This document shows positions 25,088 to 33,960 of a stretch of DNA of 58,814 nt, piece by piece. Each line of letters opens with the position of its first letter. Within the stretch, counting starts at the first letter, position 1. The position numbers and the translations under genes were made by a program. The notes beneath the pieces are model-generated. The model was not told the origin of the DNA and made no database searches. It saw only the letters and a program-made list of their open reading frames with translations. Origin of the DNA: an uncultured Lachnospiraceae bacterium. GTDB lineage: Bacteria; Bacillota; Clostridia; Lachnospirales; Lachnospiraceae. The stretch covers positions 1-58,814 of the forward strand of contig CATLAK010000021.1 in the NCBI GenBank assembly GCA_949878435.1, given 5' to 3'.

Positions 25088-26479
25088 TTGTACGAATGTC
25101 CAAACTGCGGCGGTAATCTAAAATTTGACATTGCATCTCAGCAGCTCAAATGCGATTACTGCCTCACTCTGAAAGACCCCTATGAAGTGACCAAAGACAA
25201 AGATGCAGAAGAGAGCAATGCCTTTGATGTCACCGTGTTCACCTGCCCGCAATGCGGCGGCGAAATATTAAGCACCGATACCTCTGCGGCAGAGTTCTGC
25301 AGCTTCTGCGGTGCTTCCACGATTTTAGACAGCCGGATCAGCAAAGAAAAGCGTCCCGCCTACATCATCCCGTTTAAGCAGACCAAGGATGCCTGTAAGG
25401 AAATCTATATCTCCAAGATGAAGCGCGCGATTTTTGCCCCGGATGAACTGAAGGATAAAAAGTATATCGATGGTTTCCGCGGCATCTATATCCCTTACTG
25501 GTCCTATACCATTTCCCAAAGGGGACCTGTTCATATGAAAGGACAAAAATCCTATGCAAAGGGGAATTACGACTATACAGACTACTACGACTTAAGCGGC
25601 GAAGTCAATGCATGCTACAACGACCTGTCCTATGATGCATCGTCTTCTTTTTCTGATGAACTCAGTGAGCAGATTGCACCTTTTGATGTAAAACAAACGG
25701 TACAGTTCACGCCCTCCTTTTTGAGCGGGTTTTATGCAGACACCGCCGATGTAGACAGCAGTGTTTATAAAGAAGATGCCCTAAGAATCGCTAATGATTC
25801 CACACGCAGCCGGATTTTATCTACGCCCGCATTCAGCGACCTGTCCTTTTCCTTGTCGAATAGTGATTCCGACTTAAATACTGCGCTTCACACCCACTGC
25901 GATACGCCGGAGCGCACAATGTACCCAGTCTGGTTCATGTCCTACCGCAAAGGTGACCGTGTCGCCTACGCCACAGTCAATGGACAGACCGGAAAAGCAG
26001 CGGCGGATATTCCGATAGACGCTAAAAAATATATTTTAGGCTCCCTGCTGCTGGCGCTCCCTATCTTTCTGCTGCTGAATTTCCTTTTTACGTTCAAGCC
26101 AAACTTTACTCTGGGTCTGTCTGCTTTTCTGGCGGCTGTAACATTTATTATACATATGACCGAGGTAAAGAAAATCAACACAAGAGATCAACGGATGGAC
26201 GACCGCGGTTATTTGTCGAATCAGCCCAAAACAGCGCCGCCTTCCAAGCGGGAACCCTCTGCAGCACGCGGCGGCTTTTTCGGTTCCATCCTTGCGGTCA
26301 TTGCCGCAGCACTCATTTTTATCATTAATCCGGTAGCCGACTACTGGTACTATGCAGGTACGATCATTGCTTTTATCGGTGTCCTTTTTACCATTATAGC
26401 AATCATCAAAAAATATAACATACTTGCCACCAGAAAGCTGCCTCAATTTGAAAGAAAGGGAGGTGATGACCGTGCATAA
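25088..26479 (+). CDS. Membrane protein with two N-terminal zinc ribbons
   Basis: 463 residues. Two zinc ribbons sit at the N-terminus: YECPNCGGNLKF with KCDYC (4-29), and FTCPQCGGEI with FCSFCGAS (about 52-79). A beta-rich middle region (about 95-310) follows. There are hydrophobic helices at about 318-338 and 340-358 and a C-terminal pair at 397-450 (SILAVIAAALIFIINPVA, AGTIIAFIGVLFTIIAI). It starts at TTG 25088 with GGAGG 7 nt upstream. It overlaps the TPM-domain gene downstream, so the two products probably work together at the membrane. The family is known only as a zinc-ribbon protein; function unknown. Confidence 0.8.
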   Translation: MYECPNCGGNLKFDIASQQLKCDYCLTLKDPYEVTKDKDAEESNAFDVTVFTCPQCGGEILSTDTSAAEFCSFCGASTILDSRISKEKRPAYIIPFKQTKDACKEIYISKMKRAIFAPDELKDKKYIDGFRGIYIPYWSYTISQRGPVHMKGQKSYAKGNYDYTDYYDLSGEVNACYNDLSYDASSSFSDELSEQIAPFDVKQTVQFTPSFLSGFYADTADVDSSVYKEDALRIANDSTRSRILSTPAFSDLSFSLSNSDSDLNTALHTHCDTPERTMYPVWFMSYRKGDRVAYATVNGQTGKAAADIPIDAKKYILGSLLLALPIFLLLNFLFTFKPNFTLGLSAFLAAVTFIIHMTEVKKINTRDQRMDDRGYLSNQPKTAPPSKREPSAARGGFFGSILAVIAAALIFIINPVADYWYYAGTIIAFIGVLFTIIAIIKKYNILATRKLPQFERKGGDDRA

Positions 26480-27281
26480 GCAAATAAAAGCAATTGCCGC
26501 CATACTTATGCTGATTGTCAGTTTTTCTTTTTCAATGACAGTCCATGCTGAATCCGACAAAGATTCTTCCCTGCCCGAACCAATAATCTGGGAAAACTCA
26601 GAAACAGGCTATTTCGTTCTTTTACAAGACGACGCGCAGCTGCTCACTTCGGAAGAGGAAACACAGCTTGCGAAAGAAATGCGAAACATTACCGCGTATG
26701 GGAATGCAGTCCTCAAAACAATTTCCTATAATTCCTATTCGGCGTCCTCCTACGCAGAAGATTTTTACTATGATATATTCGGGCAAAGCAGCGGCACCCT
26801 TTTCCTGATCGACATGGATAACAGGGAACTCTATCTGTTTAGCAGCGAAGATATATCCTATACCATCACAAGTTCCTATTCCAATACCATCACAGACAAT
26901 GTATATCGTTATGCCTCTAAGGAGGATTATTATACCTGTGCCTCCAAGGCTTTCGAGCAGATCCAGACCCTATTAACAGGGCGTAGAATTGCGCAGCCCA
27001 TGAAGTATATCTGCAACGCCCTGCTCGCGCTGATTCTTGCCGCACTGATCAACTATTTTGTAGCAATGCGCACGGCAAGCTCCGCCAAAGCATCCTCCAG
27101 GGAAATACTGAATGCGATTTCCTCCCAATTTGCTTTTACCAATCCGCAAAAGAAACTTACAAAACAGAATAAATCTGTCCGCGCCACAAGCAGCAGTGTC
27201 GGGCACAGCAGCGGCGGCTTTAGCGGTGGGCATAGCAGCGGCGGTGGCGGGCACAGCAGCGGCGGCGGACATAGATTCTAA
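26472..27281 (+). CDS. TPM-domain (YgcG-like) membrane protein with Gly/Ser/His tail
   Basis: About 269 residues. There is a signal peptide (IAAILMLIVSFSFSMTVHA), then a TPM domain at about 35-170 (VLLQDDAQLLTSEEETQLAKE, split as VLLQDDAQLL and SEEETQLAKE; GTLFLIDMDNRELYLFSS). A helix lies near 185-203. The C-terminus is a low-complexity tail of repeated GHSSGG units ending GGGHRF. GTG 26472 follows GGGAGG by 8 nt and lies inside the upstream gene's last codons; an ATG two codons earlier is an alternative. TPM proteins are extracytoplasmic and membrane-anchored with poorly known roles. Confidence 0.85.
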   Translation: MHKQIKAIAAILMLIVSFSFSMTVHAESDKDSSLPEPIIWENSETGYFVLLQDDAQLLTSEEETQLAKEMRNITAYGNAVLKTISYNSYSASSYAEDFYYDIFGQSSGTLFLIDMDNRELYLFSSEDISYTITSSYSNTITDNVYRYASKEDYYTCASKAFEQIQTLLTGRRIAQPMKYICNALLALILAALINYFVAMRTASSAKASSREILNAISSQFAFTNPQKKLTKQNKSVRATSSSVGHSSGGFSGGHSSGGGGHSSGGGHRF

Positions 27282-27326
27282 CCGAAGCTGCCTTGTCCTC
27301 CATTTGGTACTTATAGATAAAATCAA

Positions 27327-27371
27327 CCTCCTTTTATGTCTGATTGGTCATACATAAAAGGAGGCTTTTTA
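27327..27371. terminator. Terminator between TPM and hybrid kinase genes
   Basis: A 13-bp perfect stem, CCTCCTTTTATGT / ACATAAAAGGAGG, a 12-nt loop, then CTTTTT on the plus strand. On the minus strand TTGATTTTATC follows, so it can serve both converging genes. Confidence 0.85.
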
Positions 27372-27380
27372 TAAGTATTT

Positions 27381-29945
27381 TCATTTTTGATTTAAATAGC
27401 GATCCAGAACCTGCATAAGCTGGTTTATATCCAGCGGTTTTGCAATATGTTCATTCATACCGCATTCCTTGCTGCGCTGAATATCCTCTGAAAAGGCATC
27501 TGCTGTCATGGCAATAATCGGAAGTCCCGCATCCTCCCTTTCCAGTGCCCGGATATTCTGCGTTGCCTCGTATCCATTCATGACAGGCATTCTGATATCC
27601 ATCAGTATAATGTCATAAAAGCCAATCTCGGACTGGTTAAATTTCTCCACACAAATTTTTCCGTTTTCTGCTCTTTCCAGCCAAAATCCCACTTCGCTTA
27701 AGACTGCTTCTGCAATTTCCCAGTTAAGGTCATTGTCCTCTGCCAGCAAAATGCGCTTCCCGCTAAACTGCATCTGCTTTACTTCCTGATTCGGCTTTTC
27801 TTCTTCCAAACCAACCATATAAGGTTTAAGCCCTAGGAACAAATTTGACTTGAACAGCGGTTTAGATATGAATCCCTGCGCTCCCGCTTCCTTTGCCTCC
27901 TCCTCGATATCACTCCAATCATAAGCTGAAATAATAAGAATCGGGACATCGTCTCCTAGATGCTTCCTCATTTTTTTGGCTGCTTCTAATCCGTTCATAT
28001 CCGGCATCTTCCAGTCTAACAACACAATCTGATAACCATCATTTTCAAGATGATGGTTTTCCACCATCTTGACTGCCGTCATTCCGTCCAATGCCCACTC
28101 CGCATTGATTCCGATTTCCTTCAAGGATGAGACTGCACTTTTACACAAATCTTGATCATCATCCACTACAAGCATCTTCCATGGCGGAAGAATCATATCC
28201 TCCTCCTGCACGTCTGCTCTCTCAAAATCCAGTATGATATGGAAATCGCTTCCCTGATTAGGCGCGCTCGTAAGTTCTATGGTTCCATTCATCAAATCCA
28301 CGATTGCTTTCGTGATTGCCATTCCAAGTCCGGAGCCTTCCGTCTTATCTACCTGTTCCTTTCTTTCCCTTACGAATTTTTCAAAGACCTCCTGTTGAAA
28401 CTCCGGTGTCATTCCGATTCCATTGTCCTTTACACGGAAATGGCAGCGTACGTAATTACTTCCCTTCGGAGAATCCTCCTGTTCCATATATACTTTAACT
28501 TCCCCTTTCTCTGGGGTGAATTTAACCGCATTGGACAAAAGATTAATCAGCACCTGGCTTAGCCGTACATTATCGCAGATCACATTTTCTGTCTGCACAT
28601 TCTGAATAAAGACATCAAAATGCTGATCCTTTGCCTTCACCTGCGGCTGTGCAATATTGACGATGTTGTTCATTGTATCCCTCAGGGAAACCAGCTGCAT
28701 ATTAAGCGACAGCTTACCGCTCTCGATTTTTGACATATCCAGCACGTCATTAATCAGTCCAAGCAAGTGCTTACTGGATAGTGCAATCTTGCCAAGGCAG
28801 TCCCTTACCCGCAATGTGTCGCTGATATTTGCCTGTGCAATTGCCGTCATTCCCACAATGCCATTCATAGGAGTACGGATGTCATGACTCATGCTGGAGA
28901 GAAATTCGCTCTTTGCTTTATTCGCGCGGACCGCTTCCTGCCTGGCTTCGTTGAGTTCCGCCATCTGCTTCTGGGACATCCTATAATACAATGCAAAAAT
29001 AATAAAAGCAGCTGCCAGCATGATTCCGCCGGCTGTCAGCATGATACGCTGGCGTGCATCCCCCATACGCTTAACGGCATCATCCAGACGCCCGTCCGGC
29101 ATAATCGACAAAAGATACCACTCCGAATGAGAAAGGCTGGTTAAATATAAATGCTGGTTGTGCCCTTTGACGACTACCACCGTGCTATAGTCTTCCTTCT
29201 TTTCCATGGCATCCTTCATTTCTTCTATATACTGTTCCGGCGTTTTTCCATTGGTCACTTCAAACTCGGCTAAAATACGCTTAAAATAGCTGTCTCTGAA
29301 TGTCTCACCGCTTCTGATAATAAAATTCCCTTCTTGCGTTATGATGTGTGAAAAAAGTATTGCTTCCTTTTCATCCAGCGCAAGCATATTTTCTAAGGTA
29401 TCCACAGGAACGCCAATAACCATCGCATCACTGATACTTCCGCTCTCCATAGGATACTCCACTGCTTTTCCAAGCAAGAAAAGCTTTTCCCCATTTCTAT
29501 TGAATCCGCTGCTGATTCTTGTATCATCATTTCCAAGCATCCTAAAAAACTCATCTTGGTTGCTTACCTCTACCGGTTCGCCATAAATCGTGTCCCACTC
29601 TCCCTCTTTTGTATACAACCCCATGAATTTAAAATCCCTGATTTCAGCAGATAATTCAAGCTCCCTTCGTAAACTCTCCCTGTCGTCAAACCCTTCTGCC
29701 TCAACACGCTTTATGACACCATCTAACTGCGCCAGATACAAATTAATGACCGCTTCAAACTTTTTCTGGAGCTGACTGCTCATTTCTGACATATAGATAT
29801 TACTGATTTCATTAATCGATTCTTCACTTTTCTTGTTCATCTCTGTTCCCATCCACGAGAAGACAATAAAGCCAAGTATTATAAGACCAATGATACTAAC
29901 AAGTAAAAAGAGCTTTATGCTTTTTCCTATACTATTACCCTTCAT
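27381..29945 (-). CDS. Hybrid sensor histidine kinase with two receiver domains
   Basis: 854 residues. Helices at about 12-32 and 303-322 bracket a Cache-like extracellular sensor of about 270 residues. The His box ([12 protein letters not shown]) puts the phospho-acceptor at His354. The ATPase boxes follow ([32 protein letters not shown]). Two receivers are present: one at about 595-715 ([11 protein letters not shown]) and one at about 735-850 ([12 protein letters not shown]). There is no output domain or HPt, so the signal must pass to another protein. GAGGTAG precedes the ATG. Chemical ligand sensing is inferred from the sensor type. Confidence 0.94.
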   Translation of the reverse strand: MKGNSIGKSIKLFLLVSIIGLIILGFIVFSWMGTEMNKKSEESINEISNIYMSEMSSQLQKKFEAVINLYLAQLDGVIKRVEAEGFDDRESLRRELELSAEIRDFKFMGLYTKEGEWDTIYGEPVEVSNQDEFFRMLGNDDTRISSGFNRNGEKLFLLGKAVEYPMESGSISDAMVIGVPVDTLENMLALDEKEAILFSHIITQEGNFIIRSGETFRDSYFKRILAEFEVTNGKTPEQYIEEMKDAMEKKEDYSTVVVVKGHNQHLYLTSLSHSEWYLLSIMPDGRLDDAVKRMGDARQRIMLTAGGIMLAAAFIIFALYYRMSQKQMAELNEARQEAVRANKAKSEFLSSMSHDIRTPMNGIVGMTAIAQANISDTLRVRDCLGKIALSSKHLLGLINDVLDMSKIESGKLSLNMQLVSLRDTMNNIVNIAQPQVKAKDQHFDVFIQNVQTENVICDNVRLSQVLINLLSNAVKFTPEKGEVKVYMEQEDSPKGSNYVRCHFRVKDNGIGMTPEFQQEVFEKFVRERKEQVDKTEGSGLGMAITKAIVDLMNGTIELTSAPNQGSDFHIILDFERADVQEEDMILPPWKMLVVDDDQDLCKSAVSSLKEIGINAEWALDGMTAVKMVENHHLENDGYQIVLLDWKMPDMNGLEAAKKMRKHLGDDVPILIISAYDWSDIEEEAKEAGAQGFISKPLFKSNLFLGLKPYMVGLEEEKPNQEVKQMQFSGKRILLAEDNDLNWEIAEAVLSEVGFWLERAENGKICVEKFNQSEIGFYDIILMDIRMPVMNGYEATQNIRALEREDAGLPIIAMTADAFSEDIQRSKECGMNEHIAKPLDINQLMQVLDRYLNQK

Positions 29946-30077
29946 AAGCTACCTCTTAAATTAATTTATGTCACAGGCAGAAAACAAAAAGCTGCACTAT
30001 CCATCCGCCATTTCTTTCATAATCGACATATATGTAAAATTATACTTGCCGCCTTACAAAAAGTCAATTCATTCACT

Positions 30078-30839
30078 TTACAAATATTTCTCTACGACAC
30101 TTTGTTCCACCACCCTTTTTCCAAGAAGAGTGATTGCCTGTGCTGGACAATGGTTGACGCAGCGGTAACATAGGGTACATTTATCCCCCGCTTCAGCCTT
30201 ACCATTCGCTATAGAAAGATTCTCCATGGGACATAACTTGACACACTTCCCACATCCAACACATTTTTCTATATTTACTTTAAGTTTATCAGAATATCTC
30301 TTTGTCTTACCGCCAAAATACAATCTCTGTCCAAAAAAACCTGCCATACGGCACCATATGCCGATTCCATTTTGAGGCGGATTTCCACTTCTACATTCCT
30401 CCGCAGCCTGTCCTATTTTCTTATCTGCATCCGCTACAATTTTTCTGTTCTTTTCCATCGACCTTTTCAGTATCTTTTCATCACAGATGCTGTCCGGCAT
30501 TTTCAGATGCAGACCGCCTGTTATGACGGCACCATAGGTTTCTAAGATTCTTGCCAATATCCCTGCTCCATCCCCGCTGAAAGCACCCATAGTTGCAATC
30601 ACAAAGATTCTTTTGCCCTTCCATAACGCCTTATGCCCGCATATATAGTCCTGAACGATCTTAGGCACCGCACTGTACTGCACCGGATAGCCAAAAACAA
30701 TTTCATCATTTTGATAAACCTGCTCTGCCGTTTCCCGGTCTTCTATAGGAAATGCCCTTACTTCCCCTTCATACTCCTGCAAAAACTTCTCCACACAATG
30801 CCTTGAATTTCCTGTCCCACTAAAATATATCCCTATCAT
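30078..30839 (-). CDS. EFR1-type flavodoxin-ferredoxin fusion
   Basis: 253 residues. A flavodoxin-like half (about 1-150, IYFSGTGNSRHCVEKF, FGYPVQYSAVP) is fused to a C-terminal two-cluster ferredoxin (CVGCGKCVKLCP and CTLCYRCVNHCP). The product should shuttle electrons in the cytoplasm between FMN and iron-sulfur centres. It starts at the ATG giving MIGIYFSGTGN (30839), preceded by GGAGGAGG; the longer open frame lacks a good site. It lies 63 bp downstream of the carbonic anhydrase gene. Confidence 0.93.
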   Translation of the reverse strand: MIGIYFSGTGNSRHCVEKFLQEYEGEVRAFPIEDRETAEQVYQNDEIVFGYPVQYSAVPKIVQDYICGHKALWKGKRIFVIATMGAFSGDGAGILARILETYGAVITGGLHLKMPDSICDEKILKRSMEKNRKIVADADKKIGQAAEECRSGNPPQNGIGIWCRMAGFFGQRLYFGGKTKRYSDKLKVNIEKCVGCGKCVKLCPMENLSIANGKAEAGDKCTLCYRCVNHCPAQAITLLGKRVVEQSVVEKYL

Positions 30840-30902
30840 CTCATCCTCCTCCATAGAAAATGCCCTCTCCCCTGTCAATTCCAGAGTCGAGAGCATTTCT
30901 TC

Positions 30903-31466
30903 CTATTCGTTCATAAATTCAACAGCCCCGCTGTCAATCTTATAAACTGCCCCGCATACCTTCAATTTATCCTCCGGCATACCCAGGCTTTCCTTAATTG
31001 CTGCCACGCTTCTTTCCACATTCAAACGGCATGCACGAAGCTCATCCTTTTCTTCCCCGATTGCCTTCAAAATCTCATCCGTTATATATTTGATATACCC
31101 TTCCGGTGCGCTGCTGATTGCTGCTCCCACTGCACCGCAGTGCTCATGCCCCAATACAACGACCAGCTTACATCCCAGGTGATCCGCTGCATATTCCACA
31201 CTTCCAAGCTGATGCTTGTCCATAACATTTCCTGCCACACGGATTACGAACAGCTCACCGATTCCGGCTGAAAAAATGCTTTCAGGAATCACCCTTGAAT
31301 CTGAACATGTCACCACGATCGCATATGGTGACTGCCCCTCGTCGCAAGTAAGCTGCCTGATCTTCGGCGATACATCCCCGGGATTCGTCTCAGCCTCCAA
31401 ATACCGCTGATTCCCTTCTTTCAGTTTTACCAGTGCCTCCGCTGCGGATAAATTTTCTTTGTGCAT
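30903..31466 (-). CDS. Beta-class carbonic anhydrase
   Basis: 187 residues. Zinc ligands are seen in VTCSDSRV (Cys, Asp-Arg dyad) and LGHEHCGAVG (His and Cys). The substrate region FVIRVAGNV is conserved. It interconverts CO2 and bicarbonate in the cytoplasm and so feeds carboxylases in an anaerobe. The open frame reaches 31613, but the ATG at 31466 has GGAGG 5 nt upstream and fits the family N-terminus (LSAAEALVKLKEGNQRYL). Confidence 0.94.
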   Translation of the reverse strand: MHKENLSAAEALVKLKEGNQRYLEAETNPGDVSPKIRQLTCDEGQSPYAIVVTCSDSRVIPESIFSAGIGELFVIRVAGNVMDKHQLGSVEYAADHLGCKLVVVLGHEHCGAVGAAISSAPEGYIKYITDEILKAIGEEKDELRACRLNVERSVAAIKESLGMPEDKLKVCGAVYKIDSGAVEFMNE

Positions 31467-31687
31467 ACTTTCCTCCATTTCCGTCTCTCGTTTTGCTCCC
31501 ACATACCCAGCCCCAGTGCCATCCTTGTGCCCCTGCCGTACTGCGTTTGCTAAGCCACGACGACTCGTCATTATATACGAAGTATACCATAATCCTCTCA
31601 AACTTTCATCCATAATCTTACTTTAATACCCTTTAATATACTTACAGCAATTCCACCCACAAGAACTGCACACCAAAAATGACAACC

Positions 31688-32053
31688 GGAACATATGGGC
31701 AGGGGAAAACCTGGTGCAGGCGGGCGCAGCGATGTGGGGCAGGGGCGGACCGGCACAGGTGATCGGATATCATATCGTTTCAAGTCTCTGCGAAAAATCG
31801 GCAATTTCACTTACAGAATGTGGAGTCACCTAGGGCAAAATCGCCATGAATGGCGATTTTAGGAGCCAAACGGCACGGATGCCGTCTTGGCTCCGACCCG
31901 ACCGTCTTGAAGCACCTAAATACATTCTGTTAGTGAAATCCGATTTTAAGGGGAGACTTGAAACGATATGATATCCGATCACCTGTGCCGGTCCGCCCCT
32001 GCCCCACATCGCTGCGCCCGCCTGCACCAGGTTTTCCCCTGCCCATATGTTCC
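31688..32053. repeat. Long palindromic element, copy B (conserved core with private inverted arms)
   Basis: The arms 31688-31776 and 31965-32053 are perfect reverse complements over 89 bp. The core is 31777-31964 (188 nt). Read on the minus strand it matches the core of the copy at 8284-8583 block for block: GTTTCAAGTCTC, ATCGGATTTCACTAACAGAA, GGGTCGGAGCC, hairpin 1 with ACGGCAT / GTGCCGT, hairpin 2 with ATCGCCAT / ATGGCGAT, ATTCTGTAAGTGAAATTGCC and GAGACTTGAAAC. Stem positions that differ from copy A are compensated on the other side. The arms show no clear similarity to copy A. Decayed complementarity extends outside to about 31661 and 32075. It fills the space between the AAA ATPase and carbonic anhydrase genes. 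Confidence 0.9.
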
Positions 32054-32095
32054 CGCTGCCATTCCTGCTATGCAGCCTTTGCGGTCGAAACTGTT

Positions 32096-32953
32096 TTATC
32101 GGAATTCTCTTTCGTGTTCCTTGAAGAAGTTATAGTATGCCCGTACGTTTGCCAGCTCGCTCCATCTTTTGACATCCACCACGTCCTCGTCCATATCATA
32201 AATCTTTGCTCCCCGCATGGAGAGCAGGAAAGGCGAATGTGTGGCGATGATGAACTGGCATCCAAAAAAGCGTGCTGAATCCTCCAAAAACTTAAGAAGT
32301 TCTTGTTGCTTTTCCGGCGATAACGAATTTTCCGGCTCATCCAGCAGATAAAGCCCATTCTCCTTAATCTTTTCCGCAAAATAAAGAAACGCGCTTTCCC
32401 CATTGGAATGCTCCCGGATATTGCCCTTCATACTTTTCCTCACAAATCGGGACTGGGTATTCCCCCGCGCCATCGTCACTTTCTTTAACTGCTCGTAATC
32501 GTCCAGCGATTTCATCTGAAAATGAGAATATTTTGCATCCAGATAATCCTTCAAAAGTTCTTCCCTTTTTCGGTCTATTCCTTCGTTCATGCTCCTTAAA
32601 TTCAGCATAAAATCAAACACATCATCACTGGTAATGATTCTGCTGCCCGCCGGTATTTCCCCCAAAGCCTCATAATCACACATTTTCGTGTAATCTTCAA
32701 AAAAATCAGACCGATTGTATAACGTATCCCGTTCCAGCCCCAGCTTTTCGGCAATGACATTCAGCGCTGTAGTCTTTCCGGAACCATTCCCTCCATATAG
32801 AATCGTGACTGGTTCAAAGTCCAGTACTTCAAGTCCATGCTTCGACACAATCTGAAAAGGATAGTATGTATCGTAACAGGTCCTTTTCTGATCAAATACA
32901 AAATCATATTCACGCTCCCTGTGGGGAAAACGAAACTGTGACAAATAAATCAT
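32096..32953 (-). CDS. AAA-family (OLD/RecF-like) ATPase
   Basis: 285 residues. Walker A is YGGNGSGKTTAL, preceded by the strand EPVTILYG. The ABC-type region is NGESAFLYFAEK, Walker B is GLYLLDEPENSLSP and the H-loop is IATHSPFLLS. There is no long coiled coil and no TOPRIM or HNH domain, so it is a compact stand-alone AAA_21-type ATPase. It lies 4 bp after the potassium-channel gene on the same strand. Such ATPases occur in defence modules, but no partner effector is visible here. Confidence 0.88.
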   Translation of the reverse strand: MIYLSQFRFPHREREYDFVFDQKRTCYDTYYPFQIVSKHGLEVLDFEPVTILYGGNGSGKTTALNVIAEKLGLERDTLYNRSDFFEDYTKMCDYEALGEIPAGSRIITSDDVFDFMLNLRSMNEGIDRKREELLKDYLDAKYSHFQMKSLDDYEQLKKVTMARGNTQSRFVRKSMKGNIREHSNGESAFLYFAEKIKENGLYLLDEPENSLSPEKQQELLKFLEDSARFFGCQFIIATHSPFLLSMRGAKIYDMDEDVVDVKRWSELANVRAYYNFFKEHEREFR

Positions 32954-32957
32954 TTTC

Positions 32958-33917
32958 TCAACCTCTTTTGGTTCCCAAATCCTGATAAATCACCATATCT
33001 CCCTTTTTGACCTCGTTGTAATCAGAAGGAAGCACCACTGCACCATTGCGTACAAAGGCAATCACATCTATACCATATTCGCTCTCAATCTCCTTTACCT
33101 GCTGCCCTGCAAAAGGGCTGGAATCGTCTACCGTCATGCTGACTGTTCCCCGGGCGCCTCCCCCTGACTTGGACTTGTTCTGAAGCTGCGTGTACTGCTC
33201 CACGAAACCTGCCGAGATGATACCTGTAGGAATCGCCACTGCCCCAACCCCCAGAAAAGATATGAAAATAGCCATCACTCTGCCTAAAACTGTAACTGGA
33301 TAGATATCTCCGTATCCCACTGTAAGAATTGTAGATATACTCCACCATATCCCGGAAAAGGCATTATTAAATACCTCCGGCTGCGCCTCATGTTCTGCAC
33401 TGTACATACACAAAGATGACGCCATCATCAGAATCAATATGATGAATACCGAAGAAATAATCTGATTCCGCTTTTCATACAGAACCGATGTGATGACATG
33501 GAAGGAATCATAGTACGCATTGATACGGAACAAATGAAAAATCCTTACCACCCGCAGCATCCGAAATGCGACAAAACCGGACAGAAAGAAGAACGGCAAG
33601 ATCGTAAGCAAATCCACAATTCCATCAAAAGAACACAAAAAGCGCCAGACCGCCCTTGCCCTGCTTCTGTCTGGATATAAATATTCTGCCGTCCAAATTC
33701 TAAGTGCATATTCTATGCAAAAGATAAAGATCGTCACTGCTTCTGCCCACTTAAACCAAGCGTCATATCTGTGCAGTCCCTCAAAGGTTCCAAGAAACAA
33801 AACCGCAATATTGACAAGGATTACCGCCACAATAAAGATGTCAAAGGCTCTGCTGATAAAATCATCCCGCCTGCCAATTTGTATAATGTCAAAAATACGT
33901 TTTTTTCTTTTTTCCAT
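32958..33917 (-). CDS. Voltage-gated-type potassium channel
   Basis: 319 residues. Six helices: S1 about 26-45, S2 about 56-75, S3 about 95-113, S4 FRMLRVVRIFHLFRI with regularly spaced Arg, S5 about 158-178 and S6 about 222-245. The pore loop carries the K+ selectivity filter TVGYGD. The C-terminal tail (about 258-319, SPFAGQQVKEIESEYGIDVIA, split as SPFAGQQVKEI and SEYGIDVIAFV) looks like a TrkA-C/RCK_C ligand domain. AGGGGG precedes the ATG. It precedes the AAA gene by 4 bp. Confidence 0.93.
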   Translation of the reverse strand: MEKRKKRIFDIIQIGRRDDFISRAFDIFIVAVILVNIAVLFLGTFEGLHRYDAWFKWAEAVTIFIFCIEYALRIWTAEYLYPDRSRARAVWRFLCSFDGIVDLLTILPFFFLSGFVAFRMLRVVRIFHLFRINAYYDSFHVITSVLYEKRNQIISSVFIILILMMASSLCMYSAEHEAQPEVFNNAFSGIWWSISTILTVGYGDIYPVTVLGRVMAIFISFLGVGAVAIPTGIISAGFVEQYTQLQNKSKSGGGARGTVSMTVDDSSPFAGQQVKEIESEYGIDVIAFVRNGAVVLPSDYNEVKKGDMVIYQDLGTKRG

Positions 33918-33960
33918 GCTTCCCCCTGTGCACTTTCCCTTACGCTGACTGCCGCTTCTG

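Noticed and set aside
8284..32053. The paired elements as CRISPR, group II intron, REP/BIME or riboswitch.
   Set aside because: There are no short regular repeats with spacers, no intron domain V or reverse transcriptase, copies are far longer than REP units, and no gene-proximal ligand aptamer pattern is recognised.
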